Below are positions 49,807 to 57,251 of a DNA stretch of 64,000 bases, in pieces (the first letter of the stretch is position 1; the number at the start of each line of letters is the position of its first letter). The DNA lies in assembly GCF_024360925.2 (NCBI RefSeq), contig NZ_CP113517.1:1736001-1800000 (forward strand), written 5' to 3'. This stretch comes from Methylomonas rapida (GTDB lineage: Bacteria; Pseudomonadota; Gammaproteobacteria; Methylococcales; Methylomonadaceae). A program made the position numbers and the translations under genes. The notes beneath the pieces are model-generated. The model saw nothing but the letters and a program-made list of their open reading frames with translations, had not been told where the DNA came from and ran no database searches.

Positions 49807-52107
49807 TTAACAACCAGTATTTGATTCCGTGATACTTATATCTTTGGTTTGAGGGCCGTTGACAGTCCCCAAATCTATAACAAGCTGGCCCGGTTGCACT
49901 TGTGTTGCCCCCGAAGCCGAGAGGCTGTATCGCTTAGCGGGGTTGCTGTTCGAGCAAGTTGGAGAAATAGCTAGAGTGATAGAGTTACTGCCTCCATAAA
50001 TGCTGCAGCTATAGGTACCACTCTTATTCTTTTTCCAGCCCCCACTAGGCGGTGTAATTGTGCAGCCGACGCCTGCAGGATTAGCTGCATTGACCGTGAC
50101 TGATGTCAAATTGTCAACATTATTCCCAAGGCTGATCGATCCGCTAACGGTATAAGTAGATACCGCAGCCACAATAAAATCATTATCGGGCGAGGGTACA
50201 ACCACGCTGCCGCCAGTGCCCGATAGCGATGAAATTGTATAGTTGCTCGGCGAGACGGTATAACCGCCAGTTACTGATGCATGTATCGAGATGCTGGTAT
50301 TGTTTGTGGCAACTGTGCAAGTGTAAGTGCTCGAGGTGCCGTTGAATACCGTTCTGTCTGGACATGGAATGACCTTGTCGCCATCCTGTATTTCCAACGA
50401 CAACGCAGTTACCGCAGCAGCGCTGGCGGCACGGATCACACCGGTAATTGTGTAAGTTGGCATGGTGATAAACGCCAATGAGCAGCCGGTTGGAGATGTA
50501 ACGCTTGTAGTCAGAGCCAAATTGCAGCTTTGAGCCTGACTGTTATAGATGCCGCTAATATTGACCGAACTTGCGCTTGTAGTGATGGCACACGTATAAG
50601 ATGAGCTTGTAACGGTGCAGGTTTGCGTTGTCGAGCCATCGGTAACCGTAACGGTGGGGGTGCTTGCCGCTCCGGTGATTTCTCCGGTTATGCTGTAAGC
50701 TGTGCCGGTGGTACCGGTACAAAAACTGGTGTCAATGGTGGGGTCATATAAATTCGCACCTGAAGAAATCGTGCGTTGGATGTTTTTGGAGGCCAAGGTA
50801 AATCCACCAATCGCCTCGGCTTGTTTGACGCATTCATCGTGAATTTTGGGATTGGTGGATTGGCCATTGATGATCAAGAAATCATGGCAGCTATAAGGTT
50901 TGTTGATGCCTTCGTTGATATTGTTTCTCAGAGCGTAATAATTCCGTGCCGTATCCAGGGACGCGGGCGACGAGGCGATTTCTTCCTGGAAGCAGACGTT
51001 CCTAAAGTTGTTACTGGAACCGGCAACGCCTAACAAGCCTACTTTCCCACGCCAGCCGCCAGGGCCTACTTTGGCGGAGGCGTAAGCGCCATTCGGACAT
51101 TTTGTAACATCGGCGTCATCACAAGTTGAAGGGGTGGTGTCGGTACAAACGAATCCCGAGCAATTGCCGCCCACATAACAGACATAGGGAGCGCTTTTGG
51201 CGCCATCAGCGGGTTTAAAAATACAGTAAGCACCGGTTTCGGAAGCATTAAAAGTAAACAAGTCAACATCCAAATAGGTAGTCGTATTGCCTTGTTTTGA
51301 GGTAGCGCCGGAGTGAACGATGCCGCGAATCGGAATGATCACGCCGCCATTGAAACGGATGCGGGGAATGCAATAGTTCGTGCTATCGAATGTCACTTGT
51401 TCGTATAGTTCGATGGCTTCGTTGCCGGTGACGCCATCATGATTGGTGCGGCGCGTATATAGGCCGTTTTCGAACGCGCTCAAACCTAAAGTAGAGCAAA
51501 GGTAAGCGCCGGTCCCCTTGGTGCGGCTGTCTTCGCGTATCCAGATTTTGTTTTCGTTATCAGGATCTTGTACATAGCTACCCGGTTCGCCGTCTGGCAG
51601 AGTTTTGGTTTCGGTGATTTCATCGGATGATTCCGCGTTGGTGCTGGGGCCGCCGGCTAAGGACAAACCTGATTGGGCATCCTTGAGGTTTTTGGCCGCA
51701 TTGCCTACGTCGTCGTAAACCAGCACGCTTTGCACGGCAACGTTATCGCTGCATGCACCGGCCGGCCAGCAGACGTTGACACTGACTTGTTTGCGTGCTG
51801 GAGAGGTTTGATTGGTAACGGTCCAGGTGCGGCTGAACGTTTCGGTCACGCCGCCGATGCTTTCCGCTGCTGTCGAAGAAGCCAAGGCGTCGAATCCCGT
51901 TTTGACGACGGTATCCCGTAACTGCTCGATTTTGGCGTCGGCAAGGGCCTTGGCCTCGGCGCGGGTTTTATTGTCCCGGCTGCTGCCGATCAGATTGCCT
52001 TGCAACGAGGCAACGGCCAACAAGCCGACGGCGATGACCACGGTGGTGATCAAGACTTCGATCAGGCCAATGCCGGCGTTTTTTTTACAAAAATTCATAG
52101 TATTCAT
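49807..52107 (-). CDS. pilV: Large PilV-like minor pilin with C-terminal repeat domains
   Basis: 766-residue type IV pilus minor pilin; ordinary PilV proteins are under about 200 residues. Seen: prepilin signal NAGIGLIEVLITTVVIAVGL, PilV-type helix (SSRDNKTRAEAKALADAKIE), a large middle region (about 180-470) with many cysteines (CYVGGNCSGFVC), then three modules of 80-100 residues beginning AYSITGEITG, TYTITGVIRA and TYTVSGSISL, each with paired Cys and Ser/Thr-rich strands. Such modules look like Ig-like or carboxypeptidase-regulatory-like adhesin domains. AGGACAAGACC precedes the start. Last gene of the minor pilin operon; its 3' end faces an IS-bearing repeat. Confidence 0.9.
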   Translation of the reverse strand: MNTMNFCKKNAGIGLIEVLITTVVIAVGLLAVASLQGNLIGSSRDNKTRAEAKALADAKIEQLRDTVVKTGFDALASSTAAESIGGVTETFSRTWTVTNQTSPARKQVSVNVCWPAGACSDNVAVQSVLVYDDVGNAAKNLKDAQSGLSLAGGPSTNAESSDEITETKTLPDGEPGSYVQDPDNENKIWIREDSRTKGTGAYLCSTLGLSAFENGLYTRRTNHDGVTGNEAIELYEQVTFDSTNYCIPRIRFNGGVIIPIRGIVHSGATSKQGNTTTYLDVDLFTFNASETGAYCIFKPADGAKSAPYVCYVGGNCSGFVCTDTTPSTCDDADVTKCPNGAYASAKVGPGGWRGKVGLLGVAGSSNNFRNVCFQEEIASSPASLDTARNYYALRNNINEGINKPYSCHDFLIINGQSTNPKIHDECVKQAEAIGGFTLASKNIQRTISSGANLYDPTIDTSFCTGTTGTAYSITGEITGAASTPTVTVTDGSTTQTCTVTSSSYTCAITTSASSVNISGIYNSQAQSCNLALTTSVTSPTGCSLAFITMPTYTITGVIRAASAAAVTALSLEIQDGDKVIPCPDRTVFNGTSSTYTCTVATNNTSISIHASVTGGYTVSPSNYTISSLSGTGGSVVVPSPDNDFIVAAVSTYTVSGSISLGNNVDNLTSVTVNAANPAGVGCTITPPSGGWKKNKSGTYSCSIYGGSNSITLAISPTCSNSNPAKRYSLSASGATQVQPGQLVIDLGTVNGPQTKDISITESNTGC

Positions 52108-52130
52108 GGTCTTGTCCTCTAATGCATTGA

Positions 52131-53420
52131 CTACCAGTCTTTCCAGGTGCCGGCGATTACCGTACCCGTACCTTTTTGAAAGGGGGTGTCATCGCCGCTG
52201 CCATCGCCCCAGGGTTTGAATACAAGGGTAGAGGTTGCCGACATCGAATGAGTAGCCGCGGTTTTTTCCGCAATGATCGAGCCCGTAATCACTGGCGTAC
52301 CGGTACCTTTGATGTCCCCAGTCACGTAAACAATCCCAAAAAAGTCGATGTTGCCGTTGATGGTCAAGTCTCCGTTCACGATCAGGGTTACCGGTTTGGT
52401 GGAACTGCCCAGACTTGGCAAGCTGTAATCACCTTCCACCCAAACCAAGCCGCTGACGGTGTTCGGTGGCGTGGTCGTGGTGTAAAGCTGTCCGGATTTC
52501 TCGGCCATCTCCTTGATGCCTTGTTTGGTTTCGGAGAAATACATGTCAAAGAATTGATTTTGGGCCGTACTATTCAAATTGGCATTGTCGGTTGAAGAAG
52601 TTTTGCTGGACAAAAAGGCGTCGCTGGTAATGACATCCAGGCCTATGCCGGAATTGCGGTCGGATACTTTTTGCGTGTTTGCGGTGGTAGCGCTGTCGAG
52701 TTCTGCGGTGGTGTAATCGGCAATTTGCTTATCCGCCGGGCGGATATAAGTATCGTAAGCCGCGCTAGATCCGCCATAATCACCGCCTGCCCAGACGTTG
52801 GTATTGGTGTAGCGATTGATGATGGTGCCTGTACCGTTGACCCCGACGCCGGCCTTACTGACCCAGGCTTGTTCGGGGGCCACGCCATTTTTGAAATAAC
52901 CCACGGTGCCCACGCATTGGGTGATGGTACGGACAGCGGTGCAGTCGTCGCTCCAGCCACGCGCCACTATGATGCCGCGCTTCATGTTGGGTGTTTCGGC
53001 TGGGCAAATGTCGTTGGGGTCGGCTGGGTTTCGGGTGTTGTCGAAATAGAATTGGGAAAAGGTGGTTTGTGTGCCGGTTGGATTGGTATTTGAAAAATTG
53101 AAAGGATTGTTATTAATGCTGTTGGCCTGTAAAGCACAGGCGCCGGCTGACGGTTCGGCCCCTGGACCAGGATAGTCGAGTACGTTGTTACCGTCGGCAT
53201 CGAAACCATTTTCCATGAAATAGGCTACGCCTCTGTCCATCGCGGCGCTGGCGGCCGAGAAGGCCTGGCTGGTTCTATAATTGTCGGCGGTGATTTGGGT
53301 TTCCACCAAGACGGTTTTCGCGGTGAGCAAGGCAATCAGGGTGATGCAAATCAGCAAGACTAGCGCTGTTAACAGGGAGGCGGCGCCGCGTTGTTTCTGA
53401 AGGGAAGATTTAGCGTTCAT
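52131..53420 (-). CDS. pilX: PilX-like minor pilin assembly protein
   Basis: 429 residues, longer than standard PilX (about 170-200). Seen: PilX N-terminal pattern RGAASLLTALVLLICITLIA, the helix EILS-like segment (ETQITADNYRTSQAFSAASA), and a long Thr/Gly/Asn-rich C-terminal domain ending with strand-rich TLIVNGDLTINGNIDFFGIV, a parallel-beta-like pattern. Start at ATG 53420; an upstream TTG is not preferred. It sits between pilW and pilV in the normal order. Confidence 0.88.
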   Translation of the reverse strand: MNAKSSLQKQRGAASLLTALVLLICITLIALLTAKTVLVETQITADNYRTSQAFSAASAAMDRGVAYFMENGFDADGNNVLDYPGPGAEPSAGACALQANSINNNPFNFSNTNPTGTQTTFSQFYFDNTRNPADPNDICPAETPNMKRGIIVARGWSDDCTAVRTITQCVGTVGYFKNGVAPEQAWVSKAGVGVNGTGTIINRYTNTNVWAGGDYGGSSAAYDTYIRPADKQIADYTTAELDSATTANTQKVSDRNSGIGLDVITSDAFLSSKTSSTDNANLNSTAQNQFFDMYFSETKQGIKEMAEKSGQLYTTTTPPNTVSGLVWVEGDYSLPSLGSSTKPVTLIVNGDLTINGNIDFFGIVYVTGDIKGTGTPVITGSIIAEKTAATHSMSATSTLVFKPWGDGSGDDTPFQKGTGTVIAGTWKDW

Positions 53421-53464
53421 GGGCAAAACCTGGGGCTAGGGTTGAATACAAGCACGTTCTCAAT

Positions 53465-54241
53465 TTAAGGGCAGTTCGCGCCATCCCACACACAAATCCG
53501 GTTATTACGGATTTCCGTAGTGCCTAACAATGTTTTGGTGACGGCCTGGTCGGCGCTGACTCGGCCTGACAGGCGGATGTTGACGATGCGGTTTTGGATG
53601 ATGTAATCGCCATTGGCGCCACCGGTGCAAGCCAGTTGATTGGTGCTGGTTTTTTGGGTTTGATTCCAACAGCGCGAAGTGGCCGGCAAGTCTCCGGGAT
53701 CTGTGGTGTCGCCATCGCCATTGACGTCGATGGGGGCAAAACTGAATTGCAATGCGGTAATAGTCAGTTGGTTGTTATCGATGAAGTTTTGCCAAGTATC
53801 GTTTGCATCGTTGCAGTTAGTCGTGCTTGATCCGCTTAAACGCATCATGATGGTGTTGTTCTGCAGTTTGAATCCGTAAAACTCATTATTGACTATAGTG
53901 ATGGGAGAGGGGTTGTCTGCGTCATAGCTGTAAAGGATGCAGGTACCATTTTCGAGAATATTGACATTGGTTACGGCCCCTGCTGTTGCATCCGTGTTGG
54001 TAAAAGGGTTGTTATCATCCTCGTTGTCGGCCGCCCCTTCCCAGTAACCGGCTCTGCGGATGTCGTTGGCCATCAGGGTCATCACGGATTCGAGATCATG
54101 GTTGAGGCGGCTGGAGCGAATGGTGCTGGCGCTGCTGCCGACGGTAGCGATATAGATGCTGATGGTGGCGCCGACGACGATCAAGCCCAGCAGCAGCGCA
54201 ATCATGATTTCTATCAGTGTGAAACCCGTTTGTTTTTTCAT
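53465..54241 (-). CDS. pilW: PilW minor pilin
   Basis: 258 residues; start at 54241 has AGGAGA seven bases before it. Seen: prepilin signal KKQTGFTLIEIMIALLLGLI (Gly-Phe cleavage, Glu5), the PilW pattern SSRLNHDLESVMTLMANDIR followed by RAGYW, and a C-terminal beta-rich domain with a Cys near the end. Part of the minor pilin set that primes pilus assembly in the inner membrane. It lies 17 bases after the FimT-like gene. Confidence 0.92.
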   Translation of the reverse strand: MKKQTGFTLIEIMIALLLGLIVVGATISIYIATVGSSASTIRSSRLNHDLESVMTLMANDIRRAGYWEGAADNEDDNNPFTNTDATAGAVTNVNILENGTCILYSYDADNPSPITIVNNEFYGFKLQNNTIMMRLSGSSTTNCNDANDTWQNFIDNNQLTITALQFSFAPIDVNGDGDTTDPGDLPATSRCWNQTQKTSTNQLACTGGANGDYIIQNRIVNIRLSGRVSADQAVTKTLLGTTEIRNNRICVWDGANCP

Positions 54242-54258
54242 GGCTCTCTCCTGTTGGG

Positions 54259-54792
54259 TTAGCAGCCTGGGTATCCCGGCAATCCGGTCGTACCTGTAGG
54301 CGTGCAAATCACAACCCTTCCCGCGCTGTTGACATTGATTCGAGTGGTGTAATGCGTCGTGGCAAATGTAACGTTGGTAGTCGCGGAGGGTATGCCGCGC
54401 CTGAAGTCAAACGTGCTGCTGCCGGTTGAGGCCGTCATGGAAACTGCCGCACTAAAGCCGCTACCGGCTACGGTTTTAATCCCGCAGGAACCGGCTGTGC
54501 CACAGGTGCAGGCAGTTGATAGATTCAAACCATAACACCAGGCGCCGGCGTTACCGGTGGTTGGCGATAGCACAACGTTTTGGCTGCGTTTGATTGCCTC
54601 GGTCCGGGCAAACTGCATGTCGGACTTTAATGATTCGACTACCTGTTTCAACCGGTTGCGTTCTATCAAGTCCTGGTAAGACGGCACGGCAAAGCCCGCT
54701 ATGATGCCGATGATGGCGATGACGATCATCAATTCGGTCAGCGTGACGCCGCGATTTTGATGGATTTGCGATCTTAACGGTTTCATGTTCAT
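54259..54792 (-). CDS. fimT: FimT/GspH-like minor pilin, copy 2
   Basis: 177 residues with prepilin signal RGVTLTELMIVIAIIGIIAG followed by FAVPSYQDLIERNRLKQ, the FimT/GspH pattern, and a C-terminal domain with several Cys (CTCGTAGSCGIK). FimT-like proteins have been tied to DNA uptake as well as pilus assembly. It is a paralogue of the gene just upstream, sharing the arrangement around ..GAWCYGL.. and the terminal Cys. Confidence 0.9.
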   Translation of the reverse strand: MNMKPLRSQIHQNRGVTLTELMIVIAIIGIIAGFAVPSYQDLIERNRLKQVVESLKSDMQFARTEAIKRSQNVVLSPTTGNAGAWCYGLNLSTACTCGTAGSCGIKTVAGSGFSAAVSMTASTGSSTFDFRRGIPSATTNVTFATTHYTTRINVNSAGRVVICTPTGTTGLPGYPGC

Positions 54793-54814
54793 GGCAGCGA
54801 ATGAATTTGAAAGT

Positions 54815-55378
54815 TCAGCAAGCGGTTTGAATGTTAGGTAAAGCTTCTTTATCTGCCGGCAGTGGATCGGGGCTGCAAAGTCTGACGCGGCCTACGTCGC
54901 TGAAAACCACGCGAACCGCGTAATGGCTGGTGCTGAACGTGGCGCCGCCGGCGTTGGTCGTGCCTCGCCTAGAGTTAAAAGTATTATTGTTGATAGTGGC
55001 AGCTTCCATGTTGGTTTGCGTAAAGTTGTTACCCATTATGCGTTTGATGTCGCAAAAATTATTCGCCGCGGGATCGGTTTCGTTGCAATTGCAACTGGTC
55101 TTGCTGGCGGTTCTGACAGCCAAGCCGTAACACCATGCACCGTCGTTGCCGGCCTGTCGCGATACCACGATGTTTTGGCTTCGTTTCAGGGCGGCGCTTC
55201 TTGCATATTGTAAGTCGGATTTAAAGGATTCGGCGGCTTGCCGAAGGCGGTTGCGTTCTATCATGCCTTGGTAGGAAGGTATGGCGAATCCTAATAATGT
55301 GCCGGTGATTGCGACGACGACAAGCGTTTCGGTCAGCGTGACACCTTGTTGATCGTTGTGCGATGCGCGAATTCCCAT
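54815..55378 (-). CDS. FimT/GspH-like minor pilin, copy 1
   Basis: 187 residues; start at 55378 (MGIRASHN) with GAGGGA upstream is preferred to a longer form. Seen: QQGVTLTETLVVVAITGTLL, FAIPSYQGMIERNRLRQAAE, SDLQYARSAALKRSQNIVVS and NDGAWCYGLAV. First gene of the five-gene minor pilin operon (FimT-like, FimT-like, PilW, PilX, PilV). The tandem pair indicates an old duplication. Confidence 0.9.
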   Translation of the reverse strand: MGIRASHNDQQGVTLTETLVVVAITGTLLGFAIPSYQGMIERNRLRQAAESFKSDLQYARSAALKRSQNIVVSRQAGNDGAWCYGLAVRTASKTSCNCNETDPAANNFCDIKRIMGNNFTQTNMEAATINNNTFNSRRGTTNAGGATFSTSHYAVRVVFSDVGRVRLCSPDPLPADKEALPNIQTAC

Positions 55379-55881
55379 GGTTTGTCCCTCACCATCATAG
55401 TCAAAAATCCTTTTGTCCCTGCGCAAACGACGATGCAAGCCATTGGAATGCTGGCAGTTAGCCAATGTGTGCATCAAGCCGTTGGCCAGGGTGACTGAAT
55501 CGCCGTGCGCGCCGCTGGCGGCGGGATTGGCAATACGGCGATCGATTGGTTTTCAGTATAGTCGAAGTTTTCGGCTTGCTTGTGAGGCTTGGCTGTTTTG
55601 ACGGTGCTTGCCCGGATCGGGCCGGTGATTGCTGGAAAAAGCTGAAGCTTTTTTACTCCAGACGGCGTGCGAGCTTTAGCTTTTGTCGGATGGCGTTGGC
55701 GTTTTTACTTTGGCGGCAGTCTCCAGCGGACGAGTGGCAAAATACGGAAATTATTTTTACGGCATCCATGAATTGCATTTCAACCGGCACTCGGTTTTGA
55801 GCCCTATTTCGCCGGCAAACAGGCTATACTTCTCGGCCAATAAGTATGGTTTTTCAACTGATTCTAAAACGGGATTTTGAA
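55379..55881. other. 503-bp divergent region between the minor pilin operon and pilE
   Basis: It must hold both promoters. TATACT (55825-55830) is a possible -10 for pilE without a clear -35. A small inverted repeat (family F, 55633-55685) lies in the middle. The short plus-strand frames at 55413 and 55546 show no start site or domain and are not called. Confidence 0.5.
55633..55685. repeat. Small inverted repeat family F, copy 1
   Basis: AAAAAGCTGAAGCTTTTTT then ACTCC, pairing imperfectly with GAGCTTTAGCTTTT. A similar copy lies at 57005-57066. Confidence 0.55.
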
Positions 55882-56376
55882 ATGGCACACAAGCTATCGA
55901 AAAAGATACGCGCATTCACGCTGATAGAGCTGATGATCGTGGTGGCGGTGGTGGGAATATTGGCGGCGATTGCCTATCCGTCTTATACGGAATATGTGAT
56001 GAAAAGCAGGCGTTCGGATGCGAAAGCGGGTTTGCTGAGTTTGCAATTGACCCAAGAGAAATATAGGGCTAATTGTATTCAGTATGCAGAAGATATTGAT
56101 ACCGCTGCGGCCAATTACAGCTGTGCGACTGGAAATTACACGCTTACACATGCGACTACTTCACCAGATGGGCATTATGATTTATCGGTTGTCTCGGTTC
56201 CTGGTGCCAATACTTCGCCGGTTGTTCCAGATAGTTATCGAATCAGGGCTACGCGTAAAAATGACGGGCGTCAGGCTAACGATAAATGCGGTAACTTTGA
56301 AATTGACACATCGTTTCCTAATCCCAAAGGGGTCATAAATGCTGCAAGTGGGTACGATGCGGCTACCTGTTGGTAA
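55882..56376 (+). CDS. pilE: Type IV pilin PilE
   Basis: 164-residue pilin-like protein. Start set at ATG 55882 (MAHKLSKKIRA) because it gives a normal short leader; ATG 55846 would add 12 residues. Seen: leader with Ala rather than Gly before FTLIELMIVVAVVGILAAIA, then PSYTEYVMKSRRSDAKAGLL and the PilE-type C-terminal Cys pair (KCGNFEID, AATCW). The Ala at -1 is unusual for PilD cleavage. Divergent from the minor pilin operon and likely part of the same pilus. Confidence 0.9.
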   Translation: MAHKLSKKIRAFTLIELMIVVAVVGILAAIAYPSYTEYVMKSRRSDAKAGLLSLQLTQEKYRANCIQYAEDIDTAAANYSCATGNYTLTHATTSPDGHYDLSVVSVPGANTSPVVPDSYRIRATRKNDGRQANDKCGNFEIDTSFPNPKGVINAASGYDAATCW

Positions 56377-56417
56377 AATTATTATCTCGTCTCCATGCTC
56401 TTGAGGGTGTAGGGCCC

Positions 56418-56495
56418 TAGGATGTGCTGAACAGCGTGAAGCGCATCGTTCGCGATCGGTGCAGTTCGTAAACTCACCACACCCTACGCGCTGAA
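56418..56495 (+). repeat. Direct repeat family D, left copy
   Basis: 78 bp from TAGGATGTGCTGAACAGCG to CACCCTACGCGCTGAA. Its ends are also weakly inverted (GTAGG.TGTG type). It is repeated with only a few base differences at 56912-56989, flanking the HTH gene. Confidence 0.85.
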
Positions 56496-56549
56496 TGACA
56501 TTATGATTATTGATGTTGTAAAAATTGGCAGCCGGGGAGATGTGTACAC

Positions 56550-56906
56550 ATGAGCGTGCAATTCATTGAACAAAATGGCCAGCGGCAATATGCCATATTA
56601 CCGATGGCGGAATATGAGGCCTTGCTGGATAAGGTTGAAATGCTGGAGGATATTAAAGCCTATGATGAGGCCATGCGGCGCGATGAAGAAATGATCCCCG
56701 CCGAAGTGGTTTATCGCCTGCTGAATGAAAACAAGACCAAGGTTTGGCGGGAGTATCGCGGTCTGACGCAATCCGAACTCGCCGAATGCTGTGGCCTGGC
56801 ACAGGCTACCATTGCTCAAATCGAGGGTGGAAAGCGCACTGGATCAATAGACGTATTGAAAAAAATCGCCGCAGCGCTAACGTTGGATTTGGATGATTTG
56901 GTTTAG
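56550..56906 (+). CDS. XRE-family helix-turn-helix protein (antitoxin-like)
   Basis: 118 residues. N-terminal half: FIEQNGQRQYAILPMAEYEA and a helix (KVEMLEDIKAYDEAMRRDEE) resembling a Phd/RelB-type region; C-terminal half: a classic XRE helix-turn-helix (LTQSELAECCGLAQATIAQI, then EGGKRTGSIDVLKKIAAAL). Such proteins are often orphan antitoxins or regulators; no toxin gene is adjacent. The gene is enclosed by 78-bp direct repeats (family D), which suggests a mobile cassette. Confidence 0.85.
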   Translation: MSVQFIEQNGQRQYAILPMAEYEALLDKVEMLEDIKAYDEAMRRDEEMIPAEVVYRLLNENKTKVWREYRGLTQSELAECCGLAQATIAQIEGGKRTGSIDVLKKIAAALTLDLDDLV

Positions 56907-56911
56907 GATCG

Positions 56912-56989
56912 TAGGATGTGCTGAACAGCGTGAAGCGCATCGTTCGCGATCGGTGCGGTTCGTAAACTCACCACACCTTACGTGCTGAA
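56912..56989 (+). repeat. Direct repeat family D, right copy
   Basis: 78 bp, starting six bases after the HTH stop codon; same orientation as the left copy. Confidence 0.85.
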
Positions 56990-57004
56990 CCGCCAGCATT
57001 TTTC

Positions 57005-57066
57005 AAAAAAGCTAAAGCTTTTTACTCCTGAACCGCTGGCTGGAGTGCAATAGCTTTAGCTATTGC
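57005..57066. repeat. Small inverted repeat family F, copy 2
   Basis: AAAAAAGCTAAAGCTTTTTA then CTCC.. with TAGCTTTAGCTATTGC on the other side. Related to 55633-55685. Confidence 0.55.
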
Positions 57067-57086
57067 ATAACCGTACTTCATGTTTA

Positions 57087-57206
57087 CTCTGAAAGTCATT
57101 GTGGGAGCGACGCACAGTCGCGATAAATGGCTTCAATTCGCGACTATGCGTCGCTCCTACAGCCAGAACTTTCATTTGCCGGGGCGATGCCTAGCCTTCA
57201 TGAACG
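57087..57206 (-). mobile_element. Family C miniature element, copy 2 (120 bp)
   Basis: On the minus strand it runs from CGTTCATGAAGGCT to CTTTCAGAG and is flanked by TAA (TTA at 57084-57086 and 57207-57209 on the plus strand). The interior forms a stem of over 20 bp around GGAGCGACGCATAGTCGCGA. Length equals copy 3. Confidence 0.8.
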
Positions 57207-57251
57207 TTACTGGTTTTTTTCGTTTCGCCAATGGCTCCAGTGGGGAATGGC

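Larger units (their letters stand above)
56907..57251. other. 345-bp repeat-filled intergenic region
   Basis: Consists almost wholly of repeats: family D (56912-56989), family F (57005-57066) and family C (57087-57206). No gene seen. Confidence 0.7.

Noticed and set aside
55413..55800. Small plus-strand frames between the minor pilin operon and pilE
   Set aside because: No ribosome-binding site or domain, and they cross a dispersed inverted repeat.
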